A stretch of 11,676 bases of DNA from an uncultured Shinella sp. (GTDB lineage Bacteria > Pseudomonadota > Alphaproteobacteria > Rhizobiales > Rhizobiaceae): contig CAMPIK010000026.1 in NCBI GenBank assembly GCA_946886325.1, forward strand, positions 1-11,676, read 5' to 3'. Below the pieces are notes generated by a model. It searched no databases and was not told where the DNA came from. It saw nothing but the letters and a program-made list of their open reading frames with translations. The position numbers were made by a program, and so were the translations under genes. This document shows, piece by piece, positions 6,732-11,676 of this stretch; position 1 is the first letter of the stretch; each line of letters begins with the position of its first letter.

Positions 6732-7229
6732 TCACGCAATCGCCTGAACATACCGCATTCCGGTCACCGGACCGGCCTTGAAGCTCATCTGCTCGTAGAA
6801 GCGGTGGGCGGCGAAGTTGCCGGTGGCGGCGCCGACGGAGAGGTAGCCGCAGCCGGAAAGGCGGGCCTGTTCGCGGGCGCGGTTGACGAGATGGCGGCCG
6901 ATGCCGGTGCCGCGATGATCATGCCGCACGAAAATCTGGTGCAGGTCCATGCCGCGCACGCCTTCCATCGCCCGGTACATCGGCACCAGAAGCGCGTAGC
7001 CGATCAGACGTCCGCCGGCTTCCGCGACGAGCGCCGTCACCCAGGGACTGGCGCCGAAAACGTCGCGGTCGAGATCGGCGGCGGAAAGCTTTGCCTGCTC
7101 GCCGTGGCATTCCGCGTGCAGCGCGATCATGTCCATCAGTTGCATGAGATCGCCCGCCCGCGCGGCGCGGATCGTCAGGACCGGCGGGCGGTCGAGCGGC
7201 GGTGTTTCGAGTTTGACGACGGTGTTCAT
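6732..7229 (-). CDS. GNAT family N-acetyltransferase
   Basis: Acetyl-CoA-dependent acetyltransferase of 165 residues. Motif A, LHQIFVRHDHRGTGIGRHLV (about 96-115), holds the acetyl-CoA pyrophosphate loop R106-G-T-G-I-G111. Motif B, with N138 and FYEQMSF (144-150), is also present. Substrates in this family range from amino acids and polyamines to antibiotics and proteins. AAGGAG lies 5 bases before the ATG at 7229. It is the first gene of an operon with the DJ-1-like gene, 10 bases apart. Its leader region contains a putative aromatic leader peptide and terminator/antiterminator pair (7277-7416), suggesting expression rises when aromatic aminoacyl-tRNA runs low. An aromatic amino acid or derivative as substrate is therefore an attractive but untested idea. 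Confidence 0.9.
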   Translation of the reverse strand: MNTVVKLETPPLDRPPVLTIRAARAGDLMQLMDMIALHAECHGEQAKLSAADLDRDVFGASPWVTALVAEAGGRLIGYALLVPMYRAMEGVRGMDLHQIFVRHDHRGTGIGRHLVNRAREQARLSGCGYLSVGAATGNFAAHRFYEQMSFKAGPVTGMRYVQAIA

Positions 7230-7276
7230 GTCGGCTCCTTGGGCTTTGGTCTGGTGCCGTCAGGTGCCTCTTGAAA

Positions 7277-7305
7277 CAACAAAGCCGCCCGACGGCGGCT
7301 TGTTG
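7277..7305 (-). terminator. intrinsic terminator in the GNAT leader (attenuator)
   Basis: On the minus strand AAGCCGCC (7301-7294), loop GTCG and GGCGGCTT (7289-7282) form an 8-bp GC-rich stem. CAAC (7305-7302) pairs with GTTG (7280-7277) across one bulged T. The downstream strand continues TTTGTTGTTT, a T-rich tail. It lies 48 bases before the GNAT ATG, so it would end transcripts before the operon. Confidence 0.65.
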
Positions 7306-7327
7306 AACATGATGATCGAACAGCCGC
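7295..7327 (-). promoter_or_regulatory. candidate antiterminator hairpin in the GNAT leader
   Basis: GCGGCT (7327-7322) plus GTT (7321-7319) can pair with AGCCGC (7300-7295) plus AAC (7304-7302), with A7301 bulged and a 14-base loop. It uses the same 3' bases as the terminator's 5' arm, so the two structures exclude each other. Segment 7327-7319 begins four bases after the leader-peptide stop codon, where a terminating ribosome would cover it. Confidence 0.5.
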
Positions 7328-7330
7328 TCC

Positions 7331-7381
7331 CTAGAGGAACAGCCAAAAATACGTCGCGGCGATGGGTGCGTGCTGGATCAT
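7331..7381 (-). CDS. putative aromatic leader peptide (attenuation)
   Basis: Sixteen-codon frame MIQHAPIAATYFWLFL, stop TAG. The C-terminal end carries Tyr, Phe, Trp and a second Phe in six codons, as expected of a ribosome-stalling leader peptide for aromatic amino acids. The ATG at 7381 lies 7 bases after a predicted -10 element, that is at the expected transcription start, so the message would be leaderless, as reported for rhizobial trpL. A longer reading from an in-frame ATG at 7405 (24 codons) is possible only if transcription starts further upstream. The frame is followed by mutually exclusive hairpins and then the GNAT gene. Peptide, promoter and hairpins are seen in sequence; the regulatory role is inferred. 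Confidence 0.55.
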   Translation of the reverse strand: MIQHAPIAATYFWLFL

Positions 7382-7387
7382 GGCGGC

Positions 7388-7416
7388 GATATTCTCCGAA
7401 TCCATCCACTTGTCAA
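7388..7416 (-). promoter_or_regulatory. candidate promoter of the leader/GNAT/DJ-1 operon
   Basis: On the minus strand an exact TTGACA (7416-7411) is followed by a 17-base spacer and AATATC (7393-7388), a modest -10. The predicted start is about 7381, coinciding with the leader ATG. Confidence 0.5.
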
Positions 7417-7532
7417 CGGCCTTTCTTCCCTGGCCGTGACGGCAATGGCAATTTCCGCGGCGGCTACACAGCGGGGCCACATTGTCGTCCTACGGCACTG
7501 GTTCGGGATATCCATCGGAGAGGAGGAGCCAG

Positions 7533-8435
7533 ATGCCACGGATGATCGCGCGCCGAACGCTGGTCCTCGGCGCAATTCTCGCCGCGCCGGCCTTTCTCTC
7601 GTTCCGTCGCGCATCCGCCGCGCCGCCGGGCGCGCAGGAAGACGAGCTTGCGCAACGGCTCTGGCAGCTGGAAGCCCGCACCGGCGGGCGCCTCGGCGTC
7701 TCCGTCTACGACACCGAAACCAACATCTCCTTCGGCCACCGCGAAAGCGAACGCTTTGCGCTCTGCTCGACCTACAAGGCGCTGGCCGTCGCCTGCGTGC
7801 TTTCCAAGGTCGATGCGGGCGAGGAACGGCTCGGGCGGCGCATCGCCTATGGCCCGGCGCTCGTGTTGCCCTATTCGCCGGTCAGCCGCAAATTCGCCGG
7901 CCGCGAGGGCATGACGCTGGGCGGCCTCTGCGGCGCGGCGATGACCACCTCCGACGCCACCGCCGGCAACCTGTTGCTCGACGTCATCGGCGGCCCCGCC
8001 GAACTGACCGGCTGGCTGCGCAAGACCGGCGATGCCGAGACGCGGCTCGACCGCCGCGAGCCCTTCCTCAAGGAGGCCCGCAAAGACGATATGCGCGACA
8101 CGACGACGCCCGAGGCGATGCTTGCGACGCTCGGCCGCCTGGCGCTTGGAGACGTGCTGACGGACCATTCCCGCGAACGCCTCGTCGGCTGGATGGTCGA
8201 CAACCGGACGGGAGACAAGCGGCTGAGGGCGGGATTGTCGCGGGACTGGCGCATCGGCGACCGGACCGGCACCAATGGAATGGGGGCGGCGTCCGACGTC
8301 GCGGTGATCTGGCCGGAGCGCCGCGCCCCTGTTCTCGCCACCGTCTACATTGCGGAGGCGACAACACCGCTTGCGACACTGGAGGCCGTCATGGCCGATG
8401 TCGGGCGGATCGTTGCGGACATGGTCGGTCGATGA
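7533..8435 (+). CDS. class A beta-lactamase with atypical SDN, Omega-loop and KTG motifs
   Basis: Serine hydrolase of 300 residues, normal length for class A beta-lactamases, which open beta-lactam rings in the periplasm. The N-terminus IARRTLVLGAILAAPAFLSF with a following Ala-rich site looks like a twin-arginine (Tat) signal. The catalytic SxxK is S79-T-Y-K82, with a Cys before the Ser. The SDN loop reads S140-D-A142. The Omega loop has E176-P-F-L-K180, where ExxLN is usual. The KTG position reads R244-T-G246. RDTTTPEAM (188-196) is the usual family landmark. The general base Glu is present, but the Asn equivalents of Ambler 132 and 170 are Ala and Lys. AGGAGG 6 bases before the ATG supports the start. 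Spectrum cannot be predicted; weak or altered activity is plausible. Confidence 0.9.
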   Translation: MPRMIARRTLVLGAILAAPAFLSFRRASAAPPGAQEDELAQRLWQLEARTGGRLGVSVYDTETNISFGHRESERFALCSTYKALAVACVLSKVDAGEERLGRRIAYGPALVLPYSPVSRKFAGREGMTLGGLCGAAMTTSDATAGNLLLDVIGGPAELTGWLRKTGDAETRLDRREPFLKEARKDDMRDTTTPEAMLATLGRLALGDVLTDHSRERLVGWMVDNRTGDKRLRAGLSRDWRIGDRTGTNGMGAASDVAVIWPERRAPVLATVYIAEATTPLATLEAVMADVGRIVADMVGR

Positions 8436-8448
8436 CCGGCCGCTGCCG

Positions 8449-8886
8449 CTATTCGCCGTTTGCCGCCGTGCCATAGGCCGACGACGTCGTCTCCGTGATG
8501 CCGAGCACCTGTTCGATGGCGCGCCTTATGTCTTCCTCGACGGTCTCGCGCGCCTCGTCCGGCATGGCGGCCAGATCGTCTTCGCTGAGGCCGCGCTCTT
8601 CCAGCATTTCGGCGCGGATGCGCTCGGCCGGCGTCATCTCCGACCATTCCATGAATTCCGCGAAGAGATCGGCGCTGGCGCTGCTTGCCGCCTGCTGGTG
8701 GCCGCTCGAAAGCCACAGGTCGTTTTCGAAACCGAGCGACGGCGGCTTGCCGGGCGTTACCGTCGGCACGAAGCTCTGGCTGTCCTTGCCGGTGTCGGCA
8801 GTGGCCTTCCGGCCCGGATTGTCCGCCCCGAGGCGCACATTGGCCGACAGCAGATAGAGAGAAGAAAGGCTGTCACTGACCTTCAT
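8449..8886 (-). CDS. conserved-looking hypothetical protein, 145 aa
   Basis: I do not recognise a named family. It starts MKVSDSLSSLYLLSANVRLG, has a low-complexity polar middle (about 25-70, rich in Ser, Gly, Pro and Ala), and then an acidic, probably helical part (about 72-128) with MTPAERIRAEMLEERGLSED and DEARETVEEDIRRAIEQVLG. There is no signal peptide, membrane segment or Cys. The frame stays open upstream to 9075, but the start at 8886 is chosen because AGGGAGA lies 7 bases before it and codon use upstream runs through a palindrome. That ribosome binding site is inside a perfect hairpin (8894-8919). It is convergent with the beta-lactamase, 13 bases apart, and downstream of gcd on the same strand after 198 bases. 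Confidence 0.75.
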   Translation of the reverse strand: MKVSDSLSSLYLLSANVRLGADNPGRKATADTGKDSQSFVPTVTPGKPPSLGFENDLWLSSGHQQAASSASADLFAEFMEWSEMTPAERIRAEMLEERGLSEDDLAAMPDEARETVEEDIRRAIEQVLGITETTSSAYGTAANGE

Positions 8887-8893
8887 AAAAATA

Positions 8894-8919
8894 TCTCCCT
8901 GAAAAATCGTACAGGGAGA
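8894..8919 (-). promoter_or_regulatory. hairpin burying the ribosome binding site of the 145-aa gene
   Basis: In the minus-strand message, TCTCCCTG (8919-8912) pairs perfectly with CAGGGAGA (8901-8894) around a 10-base loop. The 3' arm contains the AGGGAGA ribosome binding site, 7 bases before the ATG at 8886. If formed, the stem would block translation initiation, so temperature, a protein or a small RNA could control it. The pairing is seen; the control is inferred. Confidence 0.55.
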
Positions 8920-9018
8920 CAATATGGCGGGAACCTGTCGCGAGGCTTGCGGTGTGCAACCTGGAATCTGCCCGGCGTTGCAATTTGAAACCCAGGCGAT
9001 TCGCGGAGTGCCTGTTCT

Positions 9019-9084
9019 GAGACCGTCTTTGAAAGGCGTGAGGGCGAGTTGCAGACCGCCATCACGCAGTTTCAAAGCGGTCTC
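9019..9084. repeat. composite palindrome immediately downstream of gcd
   Basis: GAGACCGTCTTTGAAA (9019-9034) matches the inverse of TTTCAAAGCGGTCTC (9070-9084) with one extra T. Inside it GCGTGA pairs with TCACGC, and GGCG with CGCC. It begins at the base after the gcd stop codon. No T-run follows on the minus strand. It could be a processed or terminating 3' hairpin of gcd, or one copy of a dispersed intergenic palindrome such as those known in rhizobia. Confidence 0.65.
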
Positions 9085-11421
9085 TCAGGGCAGCGCGTAG
9101 GCGATGATGTAATCGCCGGGTTTCGTGCCGACCGAGCCGTGGCCGCCGGCGACGATCAGCACATATTGCTTGTCGCCGACCGTGTAGGTCATCGGCGTCG
9201 ACTGGCCGCCGGCAGGCAACCGGGCCTGCCAGAGCTGGTTGCCCGTCGTCACGTCATAGGCACGCAGATAGTTGTCGACCGCGGCGCCCAGGAAGGCGAC
9301 GCCGCCCTTGGTGATGATCGGCCCGCCGATACCCGGCACGCCCACCTTGAAGGGCAGTGGCAGCGGCGTCATGTCATAGACCGTGCCGTTCTTGTGCTTG
9401 TAGGCGATCTCGCCGGTCCGGAGATCCGCGCCGGAGACATAGCCCCAGGGCGGTGCCTGGCAGGGAATGCCGAGCGGGCCGAGGAAGGGGCCCATGTAGA
9501 CGCCATAGGGCGCGCCCTCGTTGCGGTTGAGCCCCTGTTCGGAGCCTTTCTCATCCTGCCCCTTCGGCGGGATTTCGGAGCGCGGCACGAGACGCGAGGT
9601 GAAGGCGAGATAGGTCGGCATGCCGAACATCACCTGCCGCTCCGGATCGACCGCGACCGAGCCCCAGTTGAAGGTGCCGAAATTGCCGGGATAGACGAGC
9701 GTGCCCTCCAGCGACGGCGGCGTGTAGCGGCCTTCATATTTCAGCTGCCGGAACTGGATGCGGCAGGCGAGCTGGTCGAACATCGTGATGCCCCACATGT
9801 TCCGCTCCTCGAGCGGATCGGGCATGTAGGTGAGGCCGGAGACGGGCTGGGTCGGCGCAGTGAAATCCTCCGGGATCGCGCCCGTTGGCGCCGGCACTTC
9901 CTCGATCGGGATGATCGGATCGCCGGTCCGCCGGTCGAGCACGTAGATGTCGCCCTGCTTGGTCGGGCCGACCAGCGCCGGCACGGTGCTGCCGTCGTCG
10001 CGGGTGATGTCGAGCAGTGCGGGCTGGGCCGGCACGTCCATGTCCCAGAGGTCGTGATGTACCGTCTGGCGCACCCAGCGCACCAGTCCGGTGCGGATGT
10101 CGAGCGCCACGATGGACGAGGAGAAGCGCTCCACCGCCGCACTCCGCCCCATGCCGAGCTGGTCGGGCACCTGGTTGCCGAGCGGGATATAGACGAGGCC
10201 GAGATCGGCATCGTAGCTGAAGACCGACCAGCTGTTCGGCGAATTGGCCGTATAGGTCTCGCCCTCGGCGATCGGCGCCGTGACGGCGGGCTTGCCGCTG
10301 TCCCAGTTCCAGATCAGTTCGCCCGAATTGACGTCGAAGGCGCGGATGACGCCCGACTGCGACTGCGTCGAATAATTGTCGTTGACCGCGCCGCCGATGA
10401 TGATCTTGCCGTCGACGATGACGGGCGGAGACGTCGAATAGTAGTAGCCGGCCGGATTATAGGGCATGCCCTGTTCGAGCCGGAGCGTGCCGTTGTCGGC
10501 AAAGCTCGTGCAGATCTCGCCGCTTTCCGCATCGAGCGCGATCAGCCGCGCGTCGGAGGTCGGCAGGTAGACGCGCGTCTTGCAGGCGCTGCCATCGGCC
10601 GCCGCTTCGTCCTCGTACCAGGTCACGCCGCGGCAGGTCTGGTGCTGGCGGTCGGGGTTCATGCCGGAGTTGCTGTCGTATTTCCACTTCTCCTCGCCCG
10701 TGCCGGCGTCGATGGCGATCGCCCAGTTGTGCGGCGTGCAGACATAGAGCGTGTCGCCCACCTTCAGCGGCGTCACCTGATAGGTGGTCTCGCCGACATC
10801 GTCCGGCCGCTTCACGTCGCCGGTCTGGTATTGCCAGGCGACCTCAAGCGTCGAGACATTGCCGGTATTGACCTGGTCGAGCGGCGAATAGCGCTGGCCA
10901 TAGGGCGTGCGGCCATACTGGTGCCATTCGCCGGCCGGCACGTCGCCGCCGAGCGCTGCGTTTGCCGCGACCACCTCGGTCGGCAGTTCGCCGGCGATAT
11001 CATGCGGGTCCTGCGTCATCGCGTAGGCCGCGACGCCCACGGAGATGACGACGCCGACCGCAAGTGGCAGCAGGCCGGCCGGATAATGCAGGCCGGTCGG
11101 GCTGGTGAAGCCGAGCGGCCGGCGGATCGCCGGCAGCATCAGCCACAGGCCGAGCAACACGATGATGCCGCCGCGCGGACCGAGCTGCCACCAGTCGAAG
11201 CCGACCTCGTAGACCGCCCAGGCCAGCGACAGCAGGATGATCGCGCCATAGAGCCAGAGCGCCGCGGCGTTTCGGCGGTGGAGCAGCAGGGCAGTGACCA
11301 GAAAGGCGATGCCGGTGAGGAGGTAGTAAGGGCTGCCGCCGAGCGCGACGAGCCAGCCTCCGGCGCCGCCGAGCGCCAGTCCGATGAGGGCGAAGACGAT
11401 GGCGGTCAAGGTGAGCAGCAT
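9085..11421 (-). CDS. gcd: membrane-bound PQQ-dependent glucose dehydrogenase
   Basis: Quinoprotein of 778 residues (E. coli Gcd has 796) that oxidises glucose and other aldoses to lactones in the periplasm and feeds electrons to ubiquinone. The N-terminal part (about 1-135) has five hydrophobic segments anchoring it in the inner membrane. The remainder is the periplasmic PQQ beta-propeller, beginning about EWHQYGRTPYGQRYSPLDQ (165-183). Landmarks are QHQTCRG (259-265, H260 near E. coli H262), HHDLWDMD (455-462) and PTKQGDIYVLD (486-496, K488), the regions holding E. coli Asp466 and Lys493. The C-terminus has GGPIITKGG and VLIVAGGHGS. AGGAG 8 bases before the ATG at 11421 and the membrane segment right after it decide the start; the frame is open further upstream without good signals. 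No PQQ biosynthesis genes are in the window. Confidence 0.95.
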   Translation of the reverse strand: MLLTLTAIVFALIGLALGGAGGWLVALGGSPYYLLTGIAFLVTALLLHRRNAAALWLYGAIILLSLAWAVYEVGFDWWQLGPRGGIIVLLGLWLMLPAIRRPLGFTSPTGLHYPAGLLPLAVGVVISVGVAAYAMTQDPHDIAGELPTEVVAANAALGGDVPAGEWHQYGRTPYGQRYSPLDQVNTGNVSTLEVAWQYQTGDVKRPDDVGETTYQVTPLKVGDTLYVCTPHNWAIAIDAGTGEEKWKYDSNSGMNPDRQHQTCRGVTWYEDEAAADGSACKTRVYLPTSDARLIALDAESGEICTSFADNGTLRLEQGMPYNPAGYYYSTSPPVIVDGKIIIGGAVNDNYSTQSQSGVIRAFDVNSGELIWNWDSGKPAVTAPIAEGETYTANSPNSWSVFSYDADLGLVYIPLGNQVPDQLGMGRSAAVERFSSSIVALDIRTGLVRWVRQTVHHDLWDMDVPAQPALLDITRDDGSTVPALVGPTKQGDIYVLDRRTGDPIIPIEEVPAPTGAIPEDFTAPTQPVSGLTYMPDPLEERNMWGITMFDQLACRIQFRQLKYEGRYTPPSLEGTLVYPGNFGTFNWGSVAVDPERQVMFGMPTYLAFTSRLVPRSEIPPKGQDEKGSEQGLNRNEGAPYGVYMGPFLGPLGIPCQAPPWGYVSGADLRTGEIAYKHKNGTVYDMTPLPLPFKVGVPGIGGPIITKGGVAFLGAAVDNYLRAYDVTTGNQLWQARLPAGGQSTPMTYTVGDKQYVLIVAGGHGSVGTKPGDYIIAYALP

Positions 11422-11676
11422 GGACGGGTCTCCTGAGATGCGCCGGATGGCGCTGTTCCCGCGGGGCCGGATGGCCGAGGGCCGGGGACTGGACGGTCCG
11501 GGGCCTGAGGAATGCAATAATCTTGGTCTCCGGCTAGCCGGATGGTGGCAATGGGGCGGAGCGTCACAAACGGCCCCGAACCCTGCACAAGCAATTATGG
11601 CGCAAGCCGGCGTCTTCAATGGCAGGATGACGTCCGATTTGCGAAAAATGCATGACGGGCCGGTTCCGCCATGCAT
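11422..11676. other. gcd upstream region, no gene recognised
   Basis: Contains the gcd ribosome binding site, a 14-bp perfect palindrome TCCGGCTAGCCGGA (11529-11542), and three direct copies of GCCGGATGG (11442-11450, 11466-11474, 11537-11545). ATGCATG/CATGCAT arms lie at 11648-11654 and 11670-11676, at the window edge. No convincing promoter was found: CATAAT occurs on the minus strand without a well-spaced -35. Confidence 0.5.
11529..11542. promoter_or_regulatory. 14-bp palindrome upstream of gcd
   Basis: TCCGGCTAGCCGGA is a perfect 14-bp palindrome about 108 bases before the gcd start. Position and symmetry suit a dimeric regulator operator; no regulator gene is in view. CTAG at the centre is generally rare in bacterial DNA. 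Confidence 0.4.

Larger units (their letters stand above)
7230..7532. other. intergenic region between divergent GNAT and beta-lactamase genes
   Basis: This 303-base gap holds, on the minus strand, the promoter, leader peptide, antiterminator and terminator listed separately. On the plus strand, upstream of the beta-lactamase, only a weak TTGTCG (7482-7487) with GGATAT (7506-7511, 18-base spacer) was seen as a possible promoter, then the ribosome binding site AGGAGG (7521-7526). No AmpR-type regulator gene is adjacent. Confidence 0.6.

Noticed and set aside
7260..7310. A 16-codon frame starting ATG at 7310 through the terminator stem
   Set aside because: It has no ribosome binding site and its sequence is dictated by the hairpin; treated as part of the attenuator.
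7370..8476. A 368-codon plus-strand frame and a 336-codon minus-strand frame over the beta-lactamase
   Set aside because: Both are shadow frames. The frame 7533-8435 contains the ordered class A beta-lactamase motifs.
8887..9075. N-terminal extension of the 145-aa protein to an ATG at 9075
   Set aside because: The extra 63 residues read through the composite palindrome and the ribosome-binding-site hairpin, and a well-placed ribosome binding site exists for the ATG at 8886.
9049..11436. A 795-codon open frame on the plus strand
   Set aside because: It is antisense to gcd, whose protein matches the family throughout. The plus-strand translation is Arg/Ala/His-rich without any domain, as expected of a high-GC shadow frame.
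11422..11676. N-terminal extension of gcd to the window edge
   Set aside because: The extension is Pro/Arg/Ser-rich and unlike Gcd. The membrane segment and ribosome binding site fit the ATG at 11421.
1..11676. tRNA, rRNA, CRISPR array, insertion sequence or phage genes
   Set aside because: No cloverleaf, spaced direct repeats, transposase motifs or terminal inverted repeats with target duplications were seen.

Overview
The window is GC-rich, densely packed bacterial chromosomal DNA. The protein families and the way they are combined point to an alphaproteobacterium, most likely Rhizobiales/Rhizobiaceae: a WYL/YafY regulator divergent from a LysE exporter, class II and diheme c-type cytochromes, a membrane PQQ glucose dehydrogenase, and a putative leaderless aromatic leader peptide resembling rhizobial trpL. 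This assignment is inference from gene content and style; no rRNA or other taxonomic marker is present.

Layout. 1-1315 (-): 5' two thirds of an ABC-F ATPase, running off the left edge, with a CTTGAA-N17-CTATCT promoter inside the end of the next gene. 1433-2146 (-): YafY-type regulator, divergent from 2282-2917 (+), a LysE/RhtB exporter. The gap holds a perfect CTGACA-N6-TGTCAG palindrome, and an 11-base arm of it recurs inverted over the exporter start codon. 2886-3992 (-): PAP2-type membrane phosphatase/transferase, overlapping the exporter tail by 32 bp. 4280-4723 and 4852-5760 (+): a class II cytochrome c and a membrane-anchored diheme cytochrome c, followed closely by 5804-6142 (+), a HicB-like protein with no HicA. 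6149-6721 and 6732-7229 (-): a DJ-1/PfpI protein and a GNAT acetyltransferase, a two-gene operon with GNAT first. 7533-8435 (+): Tat-exported class A beta-lactamase with altered motifs. 8449-8886 (-): unrecognised 145-residue protein. 9085-11421 (-): PQQ glucose dehydrogenase (gcd). 11422-11676: gcd upstream region with no recognised gene.

The most interesting structure is in the 303-bp gap between GNAT and the beta-lactamase. On the minus strand it contains a TTGACA promoter, a short peptide ending Thr-Tyr-Phe-Trp-Leu-Phe-Leu-stop whose ATG falls at the predicted transcription start, a candidate antiterminator, and a mutually exclusive GC-rich terminator followed by a T-rich tail, then the GNAT ribosome binding site. 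This has the architecture of a ribosome-mediated attenuator responding to aromatic amino acids, but it sits in front of an acetyltransferase/DJ-1 operon rather than a biosynthetic gene.

Other signals: a hairpin that would bury the ribosome binding site of the unknown protein at 8449-8886; a long composite palindrome immediately after the gcd stop codon; and a 14-bp palindrome plus a thrice-repeated 9-mer upstream of gcd. No tRNA, rRNA, CRISPR, insertion sequence or phage gene was seen.
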